Source: MPNP01 sp026710155 (GTDB lineage Bacteria; Pseudomonadota; Alphaproteobacteria; Rhodobacterales; Rhodobacteraceae). From it: 64,000 nucleotides of DNA. The stretch spans positions 3,100,001-3,164,000 of the forward strand of contig OZ241737.1 in assembly GCA_965200885.1 (NCBI GenBank). Reading direction: 5' to 3'. The notes under the pieces are model-generated. The model ran no database searches and had not been told where the DNA came from. It saw only the letters and a list, made by a program, of their open reading frames with translations. The position numbers were made by a program, and so were the translations under genes. Below are positions 47,275 through 56,681 of the stretch, piece after piece; the stretch's first letter is position 1, and each line of letters opens with the position of its first letter.

Positions 47275-48687
47275 CTAACTCTCAAACCTTTCAGTATCAT
47301 TCATATCCAACTGGGATCCAGTTTTTACCTCAACAAGAATCAATGGCCTGTCCGTTAAATTACTTAAGCTGTGTTTTGTTCCCATTGGTACATCCAATGA
47401 CTGGTTTTCCTGCAGTGTAATCTTCCTGTCCTCCAATGTAATATTGGCTTTACCTTTGAGAACCACCCAATGTTCAGATCGGAAACTGTGTCGCTGCAGC
47501 ACAATATTTTTACCTGGATTGATTTCCAGTCGGTTTATTTGTACCTTTTCCTCGTTCAAAAGTGTCTCAACTTTACCCCAATACCTATTTTCTATCAGAT
47601 TTTGCCATGATTGGGTGTATCCGGCTTGTTCGAGCTGATCCACAGCATTTTTCACATCTTGTGTTTGATCTGTTTTGGCAACGAGCACCGCATCGGTTGT
47701 TGATACCACAACCAAATCCTCGCATCCAAGAGCAACCAGTATTTGATTTGCATTTTCAGATCTAAGGTACGAATTTTTGCATTTGGATGAAAATACATTC
47801 CCCGAGGACGATATACCATTTTGGTCTTTTTGGTTTTCTCTCCAAACGGCATTCCAATCACCCAAATCATCCCAGCCAAATTGGTATGTGGTTACCAACA
47901 TGTTTGGCACCTTGTCCATTATCGCATAGTCAATTGAAATCGGCTCAATACCTTTCCAGCTTTGTTTGTCCAATCGAATAAAATCCAAATCAATTGTTGA
48001 ATTTTCTACCGCTGCAGCAACATATTTCAAGATTTTGGGAGAATACTCCTTGAATGCTTCAATAATCGTCTCTGTTGAAAATAGGTAAATTCCAGAATTC
48101 CAAAGAAATTTACCCTGCTTGTAAAAGTTTTCGGCCTTTTCCAAATCTGGTTTTTCATGAAATTGCTTTACCCTGAACAGGTTGCTGTTCCCATATCCTG
48201 TTTCCGAAGGTTCAATCCAACCGTATCCTGTCTCACTGCGGTCAGGCTTGATGCCTATGGCAATAATTTCTCCTGCTTCAACAAATGATTGACTGTTGCA
48301 AATAAGGGAAATCAACTCTTCATCGTTACCAATTGAATGATCTGATGGGAGAACCAGCATTGTCGAATTTCCGGATTTCTTGTTGAGTTGCAAGGCAGCT
48401 GCCAAAATTGCAGGTGCAGTGTCCCTCGGCATTGGTTCAATGATGATACCATAATTGCTTGTCACGGCTTGATTTAGCTGCTCTCCAATAATGAACCTGT
48501 ATTCATTGCTTGTAAGAATCAAGGGTGATTCAAATCGTGGATCATTGAACCTGTTTACGGTCTTCTGAAACAAACTGTGTTGCCCCTGGAACTTGGAAAA
48601 TTGCTTGGGGTAGGTTTTTCGAGATACTGGCCATAATCGTTTACCAACACCACCACATAGCACAACAGGACAGATTTTATGATTCAT
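47275..48687 (-). CDS. manC: mannose-1-phosphate guanylyltransferase / mannose-6-phosphate isomerase (second)
   Basis: 470 residues: VVLCGGVGKRLWPVSRKTYP (nucleotidyltransferase signature), LVLPSDHSIG, FHEKPDLEKAENFYKQGKFL, WNSGIYLF, and the cupin VLQRHSFRSEHWVVLKGKAN, VPMGTKHSLSNLTDRPL. It is clearly diverged from the 7356-8798 copy, so not a recent duplicate. Provides GDP-mannose. Confidence 0.92.
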   Translation of the reverse strand: MNHKICPVVLCGGVGKRLWPVSRKTYPKQFSKFQGQHSLFQKTVNRFNDPRFESPLILTSNEYRFIIGEQLNQAVTSNYGIIIEPMPRDTAPAILAAALQLNKKSGNSTMLVLPSDHSIGNDEELISLICNSQSFVEAGEIIAIGIKPDRSETGYGWIEPSETGYGNSNLFRVKQFHEKPDLEKAENFYKQGKFLWNSGIYLFSTETIIEAFKEYSPKILKYVAAAVENSTIDLDFIRLDKQSWKGIEPISIDYAIMDKVPNMLVTTYQFGWDDLGDWNAVWRENQKDQNGISSSGNVFSSKCKNSYLRSENANQILVALGCEDLVVVSTTDAVLVAKTDQTQDVKNAVDQLEQAGYTQSWQNLIENRYWGKVETLLNEEKVQINRLEINPGKNIVLQRHSFRSEHWVVLKGKANITLEDRKITLQENQSLDVPMGTKHSLSNLTDRPLILVEVKTGSQLDMNDTERFES

Positions 48688-48739
48688 AGGTATATAACTT
48701 AGACAAATTGGTTGAGATTCCCATATTGTAGTAATTTAG

Positions 48740-48820
48740 TCAACTCAAGCTACCTTCTTGGCAGGGCCATGCACTTGATATATAGGCAAATCCAAAAATA
48801 TCATCTATTGAAATTTTCAT
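48740..48820 (-). CDS. 26-residue ORF with strong ribosome site upstream of manC
   Basis: ATG 48820 is preceded by CACAAAGGAGAATGATT. It encodes MKISIDDIFGFAYISSAWPC plus six residues and stops 53 nt before manC. It may be a leader peptide or the start of a lost gene. A hairpin GGCTCC-AGTTC-GGAGCC with a T-rich tail (about 48868-48840 on the minus strand) lies just upstream. Confidence 0.3.
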   Translation of the reverse strand: MKISIDDIFGFAYISSAWPCQEGSLS

Positions 48821-48839
48821 AATCATTCTCCTTTGTGAT

Positions 48840-48868
48840 TAAAATAAACAAGGCTCCGAACTGGAGCC
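48840..48868 (-). terminator. hairpin with T-rich tail
   Basis: On the minus strand GGCTCC, loop AGTTC, GGAGCC, then TTGTTTATTTT. It fits a weak intrinsic terminator for a lost upstream gene, or an attenuator ahead of the 26-codon ORF. Confidence 0.4.
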
Positions 48869-48939
48869 GATGTTGGTTGTTTTTTGGGATTTAGGTATCT
48901 GTGAATAAAATTCCCAAAACATTGCTTTAGATAAGTATA

Positions 48940-49935
48940 GCCTCTGTGGTTATCTTGGTAATAAAGCTATCATTTGGCAAAAAATGGTTTACACAACCAG
49001 TTCTTGGGCTATTGTTGTTTTTTGCAACAGGTTCAAGAAACCCAGATAGCAGAACTGCTATATTAGACAACTTGATCAAGAAGTATCGGAATAAATTGAT
49101 AATCCAGATATCGGCAATACCTCTTGGTGGGTTTAAAGAATGAAAAGAAACGGGATTTGTGTATTCAAGTATGTAATCCACAAAATAAAGGGGATTACAT
49201 AGGAAATTATATACATAACTACACAAGGCTTGCAATTCACCTCCCGACCTGAATGATCCCACCTGATGGAGCCTGGGGATGCTGGAGGGTTCAAAAGGGG
49301 AACCCCGGTCACGTGCAAGGATGCTGTCAAAGGGGATTTTCTGGTTGCCGCGGGAGAATGAAGCCCGCATGTTTCCATAATGCGCCTGACCGAGAGTGCA
49401 TGCAGGTTCCGTGGGTTGCCGGAAAATGCCTGTCCGGCGGTCCGGTCCCCGGTCAATCCATGCTGCCGCAGAGACATCTGCATTGTTTTCTGATAAGGCG
49501 TCGACCACATTCACCACCTGAACAAAGGTGCCGGTATTCCGCATGCATGCATTGGAGGCCTGCCAACCATACTCATACCCCCATCGAGGAACAGGGGAGG
49601 ATTGCTGGAAAACTGGATTGTCAAACCTTGTAGATGCAAATATGTAATCCCCAAAAATTAACTTTGACAAGGAATTACAATGGTTGAATCAATTGTATCT
49701 TGTGTGTCGCGCTTGCCGTTAGTCAACTGAGGTTGGCACATCAAAATGTCCGTATTGCCATAGTTTCAAAAAACGATCATTTAGATTTCTATCTTTTAGC
49801 AACTGTTTTAGGAGAATTATTGATGGTATTGATTGGTCATCTATCGGAGGATAGCATTTTGGGAATGAGGAAACACGTATATCATCCCCCAAATTTTGAT
49901 TTAGCTCGCTGATCGGGAATTTTTTACTTGAATTC
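48940..49935. mobile_element. patchwork of solitary IS1595-type ends and gene fragments
   Basis: GTATTCAAGTATGTAATCCA (49161-49180), GGGGATTACATA (49190-49201), TATGTAATCCCC (49641-49652) and GGGAATTTTTTACTTGAAT (49915-49933) resemble the terminal repeat of the transposon at 52606-55254. The 463-bp unit 49190-49652 is bounded by a 12-bp inverted pair but has no recognisable gene and no clear target duplication. Around it lie two short plus-strand remnants (48946-49143 and 49700-49912) that I do not recognise. A 247-codon minus frame (48927-49670) crosses both ends and is probably fortuitous. Confidence 0.5.
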
Positions 49936-50306
49936 CCAAAAATGTTTTATAGATTGTCAAGCATCTTGAGTAACCATAAAGAACATTTCGTGAAGGCATC
50001 ACCTGCCAATCGACCTTCACGTTCAGGACGGGGACTTGGCAAGGGAGTCTTTTCGCAGGGCACTTCGGAGGATCTCGGCGCCAATGAGCTAAGGGGAGGT
50101 TGCTACTGGAGGACCTGATGACGAGTTGGAAGAGGTGATTGAAGAATCAAATGACCCCATGTCAATATATTCTTGTACTTAACAGGAGTTTATGCTTCAT
50201 ACAGTAAGTGGATTGATATTGGATGTGGATTTAGCACAGACTGGATTTCAGAATTCTAGACCAATCCTTGCAATTCAACGGTTAAGGCCATTCGGAAATT
50301 ATCAAA
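49936..50306. other. stretch without a recognised gene
   Basis: Only short broken frames and no terminal repeats or hairpins I could support; probably more decayed mobile DNA. Confidence 0.3.
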
Positions 50307-50759
50307 ATGAAAGAACCTACACAGACAGAATTGTTGGAAATCTACAAGTTGCATGCGGAACTTGCCGATAGAGTCAGCCAAAGACGTGAAGTGGCAAACC
50401 GCTTGTATATCAGCCTTCTTAGCGGTCTGGTTTTTTTTGTGGGAATCTTTGCTGATCTTGGCATCATAGATTCTCATCCCAAGATCATATTCGTGGGCAT
50501 AGCAATGCTCGGCGTGATAATTTCTCTCTCTTGGTTAGTCGTGATAAGGTCATATCGTCAGTTAAACTCTGGCAAATTTAAAGTTTTAGATGAGCTTGAA
50601 GACATGATTGCATTTCCATTTTTTAGACGGGAATGGGAGATTTTAGAAAAAGGGGAAAAGCCGAGCCGTTATTGGAAGCTTACGACCGTTGAGACTTTTC
50701 TTCCAATCATATTTTGTCTTTTGTTTGGTGGTTTTATTGTCATGATGTTATTTTTTTAA
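50307..50759 (+). CDS. small membrane protein, possibly RipA-like
   Basis: 150 residues: EIYKLHAELADRVSQRREVA, followed by two membrane helices (RLYISLLSGLVFFVGIFA and IIFVGIAMLGVIISLSWLV), a cytoplasmic domain with RREWEILEKGEKPSRYWKLT, and a C-terminal helix (PIIFCLLFGGFIVMMLFF). The pattern recalls the RipA-type octameric membrane proteins annotated in many genomes; function unknown. No clear ribosome site. Flanked by IS debris. Confidence 0.6.
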   Translation: MKEPTQTELLEIYKLHAELADRVSQRREVANRLYISLLSGLVFFVGIFADLGIIDSHPKIIFVGIAMLGVIISLSWLVVIRSYRQLNSGKFKVLDELEDMIAFPFFRREWEILEKGEKPSRYWKLTTVETFLPIIFCLLFGGFIVMMLFF

Positions 50760-51100
50760 CACAGCAAATTCCAAGGAATCCTCAAACGTAAACATCCAGC
50801 ATTCCTGTAATTAAATTGTATTTTAGGTAAGAACTACAGTGATTCCCGCTCATATGGGCATTGATTGCAAGGATTGTTTTTTCGAGATTCATGTTTTCAA
50901 TGTTTTGCCATGACAATCTCCAACATCATCAGCAAAGAAAGATGCCCCCGGGGGTGGGCGTGTCTTGGACTGCATGACCCGACATGCAGCGACGCCACAA
51001 TATCATGGCGCCAAACTCCTGTCCGGTTAAGTGGCCCAAATCCCACATTCGCGGCGACGCCACGCCGGTAGCCGAACCCATCTGAAAAAATGGTGTCCTT
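50760..51100. other. stretch without an intact gene
   Basis: AT-rich up to about 50930, then GC-rich sequence that looks like downstream non-coding sequence of the IS110 remnant. No terminal repeats recognised. Confidence 0.35.
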
Positions 51101-51400
51101 TCAGGTGGACCCTGTGGGAAATCGGCCTGCCTGTCCGCTACGGTTCACTTGATGATGGTTCCCGGGAATGACACTCTGGGTGGCCAGACGCCGGAGGTTA
51201 ACCAGAAGTTTCCAGGCAAGGGCAACGATCATCCGCTTGCGGCCATGACCGTCCCTGGTCCGTTCCATGAACCATTGGGCCAGTTTGCTCCCGGGCTGGA
51301 AACGGATCCAGCGCCAGGCCATCCGTATGGAATGCCAGTGAACCCAGCCCGGCCTTGGTGATTTCCCTGGTCGCGATCTATTGACCTGCTGCTCTAGGGA
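51101..51400 (-). pseudogene. IS110-family transposase, C-terminal fragment
   Basis: The minus strand reads SIRMAWRWIRFQPGSKLAQW, FMERTRDGHGRKRMIVALAW, KLLVNLRRLATQSVIP, the C-terminal Transposase_20 end of IS110-type elements. The N-terminal DEDD domain is absent. The 500 nt to its right (51401-51902) hold no gene I recognise. Confidence 0.75.
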
Positions 51401-51902
51401 ACCTACATAAAACCGACCCATTTGCCAAGTTGGCGCTGGAGTGCGGATATCACCTCGGCCTGCCTGACATTGATCCCAACCTGTAAATGCAACTTCTTCC
51501 CAAGCTCATGTACCTGTTTAGCTCCCGTATTCTGGCATCCCTGGCAGCAAGCAGCCTCCAACAAGGCTGGTACATCGGTCGAATGTGAATAAGGGGAATA
51601 TAACATCATGTGTCTGTACCAAATATCAAGGCCTTGCAATGGGTTGAATTTACTGCTCGTTTGAAATCCGCGCGGCTTCATGGCCGTCTTGTTGGAAATC
51701 TAAAATGGGCTTGACTTTCAATGAAAGTACCTTTTTTACATGGGTCTAACGGGCTATATTTATTGTTTTGATTGCCGATCAGGGAAACTAGTAAGCGGGA
51801 ACCACTGGTCGATATGTTCGGTCCAAATGGAAGCGAGACTTGCAAATGCTTAGAAACTGATAAAGGCTAATATTCTCTCAACGGTTCTACCTCCCAAATA
51901 CA

Positions 51903-52493
51903 TCAAGATTTGTCTGTCGCCTTACCCGGGAGATGCTTTGGCTGATCCGCTTGAATCGTTACTTGGATATGTTTTTCCATTTTGGAAGGATTTATTACAA
52001 AGCTACCTTCTGCAGCGTTAAAGAACGAACGTATATTCTCATCCTGTTTATTCATGAAGTGCGTTGTCACCTTTTGATCAATGTTGCCAACTGTTTGAGA
52101 TACCAGTTCTCGCAGTTCAAAACTAAGGATATCTCTATTTTCTGACTTAAGGATTGTGATAATTCTGCCAAGCATAATTTCTTGAAAAGAAATTAATTCC
52201 TCATTCCTGAATATCTTCGGGAAAATTTTGTGCCCCGCATATCCAGACACCAGTATTTGCAGAGCGATTAACACGATCTGCAACCAATCGATATTACTAT
52301 CAGATGAAGTTTCAAATGTTTTCGTCTGCAGGTACGCCAACACTGCGATAACAGCCACAATTATAATGGTTTCAAAAATCACAAATCCGGTATCTCTCTT
52401 CCATTGTCTTTGCCCGTTTCGAGAGATAAACTTGTACTCTTTATTTTTGCGCATTTTGTATTTGTTCCTCCACTCTTTGCTCCAATAAAACAT
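51903..52493 (-). CDS. hypothetical membrane protein with two helices
   Basis: 196 residues: basic N-terminus, helices at about 36-56 (GFVIFETIIIVAVIAVLAYL) and 69-90 (WLQIVLIALQILVSGYAG), then a soluble domain of about 105 residues. No family recognised. It could start at the second methionine (residue 14, MRKNKEYKF). It lies next to the transposon at 52606 and may be accessory DNA. Confidence 0.5.
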   Translation of the reverse strand: MFYWSKEWRNKYKMRKNKEYKFISRNGQRQWKRDTGFVIFETIIIVAVIAVLAYLQTKTFETSSDSNIDWLQIVLIALQILVSGYAGHKIFPKIFRNEELISFQEIMLGRIITILKSENRDILSFELRELVSQTVGNIDQKVTTHFMNKQDENIRSFFNAAEGSFVINPSKMEKHIQVTIQADQPKHLPGKATDKS

Positions 52494-52679
52494 TAGCTAC
52501 TCCTTGTCAGACCTATTAGAGCCTGTTCCATAAACCATACTGTTTCAAAAAATCGTATTTTTGATTTTTTCACATAAAATTGGATCAAAAACAAGTAAAA
52601 AAATTGGGGATTATATACTTGAATAGATTCTGAAAAATCCTATATATGTAACATATTACAGATTGTAAAGGACAAAAGA

Positions 52680-53651
52680 ATGAGTCAGGCACCCGGAAAA
52701 GCATACCGAAAAGGAATCAACATTTTTGAAGTCAATAAAATGTTTGCCGATGAGGACAATGCAAGGAAATGGATTGAAAACATTGTCTGGCAAGGTGACA
52801 ATCCTGTATGCCCCAAATGCAGGAAAACAAACACTTATGCTGTCAAGCCCAATCCAGCCCTGCCACCTTATCGGTGCAGGGATTGCAAATCCTATTTCAG
52901 TGTTCGCAACGGAACCATACTTGAAGATTCACCATTGCCTTTCAGTAAATGGGCGATGGCCATTTACCTCTTTACAACTTCCCTCAAGGGTGTATCATCA
53001 ATGAAACTGCATAGGGATATTGGAGTTACACAGAAAACGGCCTGGTTCATGCTTCAGAGATTGAGAACCGCATTTGAACAGTCACATTCCATGTTCGAGG
53101 GAGTTGTGGAAGTGGATGAAATGTATGTTGGGGGCAAGGACCGCAACAAGCATGAAAGGGATGTTGATGATGGTCGGGGAAGCAAGGGCAAGAAACCCGT
53201 TTTAGGTGCCAAGAACCGTGAATCAAAACAGGTTCGGGCAAAGGTTGTTGATGATACGAAAGGGGAGACCCTGAGGGGTTTTGTCAATGAGAATGTCAAT
53301 GTCGGTGACAAGACAAGGATTTTTACCGATTCCAGTTTCGGGTATCGCAAACTGCCAAATCAGGAAGCGGTCAAGCATAGTGCCAGGGAATATGTGAGGG
53401 GTATGGTTCACACCAACGGCATTGAATCATTCTGGGCAATGTTCAAGCGTTCCCACAAGGGAACCTACCACAAGATGAGTCCCAAGCATTTGCAGAAATA
53501 TGTTGACGAGTTTGTCTGGCGCCAGAACAACCGCCCTTTGGACATGGCCAAGATCATGAGCGAGTTGGTCAAGGGGTTGATTGGCAAGCGCCTGACCTAC
53601 CAGAATTTGACAAGGGAAGGGTTATACAATGCCGGACGATTCGGTTTCTGA
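52680..53651 (+). CDS. IS1595-family transposase
   Basis: 323 residues. N-terminal zinc ribbon CPKCRKTNTYAV ... YRCRDCKSYFSVRNGT (about 42-82), then the ISXO2-like DDE domain: VVEVDEMYVGGKDRNKHE (first Asp), RIFTDSSFGYRKLPNQEAVK (second Asp), and VHTNGIESFWAMFKRSHKGT (Glu), then EFVWRQNNRP. Intact, full length and 74 nt inside the left terminal repeat, so probably active. Confidence 0.93.
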   Translation: MSQAPGKAYRKGINIFEVNKMFADEDNARKWIENIVWQGDNPVCPKCRKTNTYAVKPNPALPPYRCRDCKSYFSVRNGTILEDSPLPFSKWAMAIYLFTTSLKGVSSMKLHRDIGVTQKTAWFMLQRLRTAFEQSHSMFEGVVEVDEMYVGGKDRNKHERDVDDGRGSKGKKPVLGAKNRESKQVRAKVVDDTKGETLRGFVNENVNVGDKTRIFTDSSFGYRKLPNQEAVKHSAREYVRGMVHTNGIESFWAMFKRSHKGTYHKMSPKHLQKYVDEFVWRQNNRPLDMAKIMSELVKGLIGKRLTYQNLTREGLYNAGRFGF

Positions 53652-53685
53652 TTTTCATATCTTAAGAAAAGAAGATATCAGTAAA

Positions 53686-53946
53686 TCACTTGCGGAGACG
53701 AGAGACGACATTATTAAAGGCGTCTACGACCCCCTCTTCAAATCCTTTGGGGTGTTTCCCAAGACGACTGAAAATGTCGTCGGGAAATCTGCTAATTTCA
53801 TCGGAAAGTTTTCTACGCATGTCGGGACTTGTGAAGGTACTGATATAGAGATTCAGGATCATCTCAACGGCTAATGCACGCCCGCTTAATCTCTCAATTT
53901 GCTCTTCTGATTGTGCAAGTCTTTCTTCTAATTCTGTATCACTCAT
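53686..53946 (-). CDS. small coiled-coil protein, transposon cargo
   Basis: 86 residues: N-terminal heptad region ELEERLAQSEEQIERLSGRA, then helical ILNLYISTFTSPDMRRKLSD and a basic tail. Its ATG overlaps the methyltransferase stop by 4 nt (ATGA), so the two are translationally coupled. It may be a specificity, control or dimerisation partner; no family recognised. Confidence 0.6.
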   Translation of the reverse strand: MSDTELEERLAQSEEQIERLSGRALAVEMILNLYISTFTSPDMRRKLSDEISRFPDDIFSRLGKHPKGFEEGVVDAFNNVVSRLRK

Positions 53947-55182
53947 CTCATGTATCCCCTTCTTGTATTTGAGTTATCCAATCTGGCAATCAGATATTCC
54001 ATTCCCCGATTGCCCTTGACCGAATTGCAGTGACCACATAGCAATTGAAGATTCTCCAAGTGATCCGTTCCCCCGCTTGATCTTGGTATGATGTGGTCAA
54101 CCGTGAGGTTTTGCGGTTTGAAGTGTTCCGAACACCCGTTACAATGCCCGCCCTGATAGCCGTAAAGGGTTTTCTTGTGTGTTTTGTAGTGAGGGATTGC
54201 TCCTAAATCGGTCCGTGTTGGAATGTCGGTGCGGTTTACCCCATCATACAACATTCCCAGATTTTCCTTCATTCTCATCTGAACGAGATCGGCGGCCTTT
54301 TCACCAATGTCAATGCCAACCCACTGCCTCTGCAATTCCTCGGCTGCTATACAAGTCGTTGCACAACCGCAGAACGGGTCCAATATCATGTCATGCTTGT
54401 TTGAGCTGGCTTGTAAAACCCTTCTCAAAAGGGCTAGGGGTTTCTGTGTGCGATATCCGGTTCTTTCCTTTTTCGGGATGTGTGATCCTGCACCTATGTC
54501 TGCCCACCAATCGGGACATAGTTTTCCCCTCTTTATCTGTTCCTTTTCACCTTCCCTTACTTCAAGCAATGTTCTATTTCCTGAAGCCATTCCCAATCCA
54601 CCTGATGGTTTTTGTCGTTTGTGTCTTACTCGAACAGATTCACAATCGAAGTATGATTGATCGCTTTTTGAATAAAAAAGGATGATGTCGTGTTTTCGGG
54701 TAAAGTTCCTACTTGCCTTGGCAGGTCCGCTGTAAGCCCATACAATCTCGTTCCTGAAGTTCCTGCGTCCAAAGATCGCGTCCATTACCAGCTTGAGGTA
54801 ATGGCTCATGGTTGGATCGCAGTGCAGGTAGATGCCCCCCCCCATCGGGTTTTAAAAGCCTTTTCATCTCAAGCAACCGCACCGCCATGTAGATCAAATA
54901 CGATTTGTCACTGTCGGTCATGGCAGCCTGTATAACCCGATTGAGCTGTGGGTGCTTTGCCTCGATCAGATCCAGCCAGGCAATATCAATGTCTGTAAGA
55001 TTCCATGTATCCTTGAATTCAGCTCCTGCTGCCTTGCTGCCAATGGGAGCTGCATAGTTGGCATTGGAATTGAACGGCGGGTCAAGGTAGATCAGGTCAA
55101 CCGACTCCGAATTCATGCCCCGCATGATGTCAAGATTGTCACCCGTCCATATGGTTTGATTTTCCCAATTGGGTTGTTGCAT
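53943..55182 (-). pseudogene. DNA methyltransferase - HNH endonuclease fusion, out of frame at a G9 tract
   Basis: Start ATG 55182. The first frame (MQQPNWENQTIWTGDNLDIM, motif IV DLIYLDPPFNSNANYAAPIG, YLIYMAVRLLEMKRLLKPDG) meets nine G on the coding strand (54835-54843). The second frame continues IYLHCDPTMSHYLKLVMDAI, YRTQKPLALL, motif I ILDPFCGCATTCIAAEEL, then HCNGCSEHF, LTVDHIIPRSSGGTDHLENL and LCGHCNSVKG, an HNH domain with two zinc CxxC pairs. Eight (or 11) G would restore one protein of about 413 residues. Motif order is that of beta-class amino-methyltransferases. Methyltransferase and nuclease in one chain suggests a single-protein restriction-modification enzyme. Confidence 0.85.
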
Positions 55183-55262
55183 TGTAATTTCCAATTTGTT
55201 GAAACTGGAAATATATATAACCAAACTCAAAATCTATTCAAATATATAATTCCCAAAAAATT

Positions 55263-56681
55263 GGGTCTTCACCAATTATAGTGGGCAAAGTCATGGTTTG
55301 ACCCCTTCAGGATATAAGTCCAAACCTCCCAAATGGAAGTGGATGTCGGCAATGAACCGTTCCCTGTTCCGATAACCCCTGCCCTTCACCTTGATCATCT
55401 TGATCCGGCTGTTGAGACTCTCGGCCGGACCGTTGCTGACCTTCAGGACCACCGCATTGATGATTCCCCACAGATGCTTCCTGACCATGCGGGCAACTTC
55501 CTTCATCGGTTCAAGACGGCACCGCATCGCCCAACCCAACCAGCGTTTCCACGCTTTACGGGCCCAGCCGCGGCAGACGTATTTCCACAGCGACATGCCC
55601 AGCTCCTTGATGGCCCACGCCCGGGCTGTCTTCAATGACGAATGGCGCAACTGCCGGAACCGCCGGCGTTGACCCTCCGGCATGTTCGCATGATTGGCCA
55701 GCCAATCACATCTCGTTCCCTTCAGGTCATTCCTGCCCTCCTTGAAAAGGGCCTTGTGCTCAAGCCGGCGGACCTTGTCAACCGCTTCATCCATCTTCGC
55801 CATCACATGGAACCTGTCAAGGGCGATCTTTTGTTCGCCCCCGGGAACATGGCCAAGGGTCGAAGTGATGTAGGCCGGCCAACATGTCCATGCCGACACT
55901 CCCGATCGATCCCAGCTGCTCTTGTGACAAGCCCCTGCACCATCCGGAAAGGGTTCCCTTCCTGCGACCATCACCAACACAACGGACAGTCCCGGTGGTG
56001 AAGCCGGACACGACCGCGGCATGAGCATGACGCTTCCCGAATGAGGTCTCGTCAACACAGACGTGAACAGGCCTGCAATCCTCCCTCCGGGACAAGCCAC
56101 GCACAACCGCACGGGCCTTGATGCCGTCAAGCGCATTCCAGCCCACTCCCGGAAGCCGGTGTGCGGCCAGGACACTGGCCTCCCTGAGCCAGTCAATCAC
56201 CATGGCCTCAAACCTGTTCGTGAACCGGGACATCCTTTCCGACCAGGGAACCCTGACCGTCATGACACCATGTTCGGGACACCTGACCCGGGGAACATCA
56301 CACACAGGATGCGTCCGGCAGTCCATGGTGTCCAGATGACGCCACCTGCGTTCCCGATGATCATAGCCGGAACACCGGCACCCGCATGCGGGACAGGACA
56401 GGCGTTCGCTGCCGTCGTGGGCGACATGAACACGCACTTCCCGCTCCTCGTGGACAACTTCCAGTTCCACAACCTCCCAGGGAGGATGAAGGTCAACCAG
56501 TCGGTTGATGGACTCACGGCTGAGGTCAAATCCTGGCTTGCGTCGTCTTGTCATCGCTCACTTTCCCTGTCATTGAAATCGATGTGGGGGGATTGTTACA
56601 CTTGGACTTGTTCTTCAACAACACTTTTGGGGAAAATGTTATTCCATAAACGAGGCGACCCACTATAATTGGGGAAGAGCC
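55263..56681 (-). mobile_element. ISL3-family insertion sequence
   Basis: Left end GGGTCTTCACCAATTATAGT GGG (55263-55285) and inverted right end GGCTCTTCCCCAATTATAGT GGG (56659-56681) match at 21 of 23 positions. It encloses one frameshifted transposase. Its left end touches the target duplication of the IS1595 transposon, so the latter inserted against it, or the reverse. The expected 8-bp duplication of ISL3 is not visible. Its right end provides the last codons of galE. Confidence 0.85.
55291..56554 (-). pseudogene. ISL3-family transposase, single-base frameshift
   Basis: N-terminal zinc region RLSCPACGCRCSGYDHRERR, HLDTMDCRTHPVCDVPRVRC, then CVDETSFGKRHAHAAVVSG (first Asp) in frame one. 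The reading frame shifts at the AA of 55881-55882: removing one base turns MDMLAGLHHF into the expected MDMWPAYITSTL, after which the other frame continues LDRFHVMAKMDEAVDKVRRL, KVSNGPAESLNSRIKMIKVK and GRGYRNRERFIADIHF. Otherwise complete. Confidence 0.85.

Larger units (their letters stand above)
52606..55254 (+). mobile_element. complete IS1595-family transposon carrying a methyltransferase-HNH cargo
   Basis: The left end starts GGGGATTATATACTTGAATA and the inverted right end reads GGGAATTATATATTTGAATA, a match of about 24 of 26 bases continuing into GATT. The 8 bases AAAAAATT occur directly outside both ends (52598-52605 and 55255-55262), the 8-bp duplication expected for IS1595 elements. 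Inside are the transposase (52680-53651, plus), a coiled-coil gene (53686-53946, minus) and a methyltransferase-HNH gene (53943-55182, minus). The clean duplication indicates a recent insertion. Confidence 0.9.

Noticed and set aside
48927..49670. A 247-codon minus-strand open frame
   Set aside because: It runs through both terminal-repeat-like ends of the 463-bp unit and through plus-strand remnants; its sequence has no recognisable family pattern, so it is probably fortuitous.
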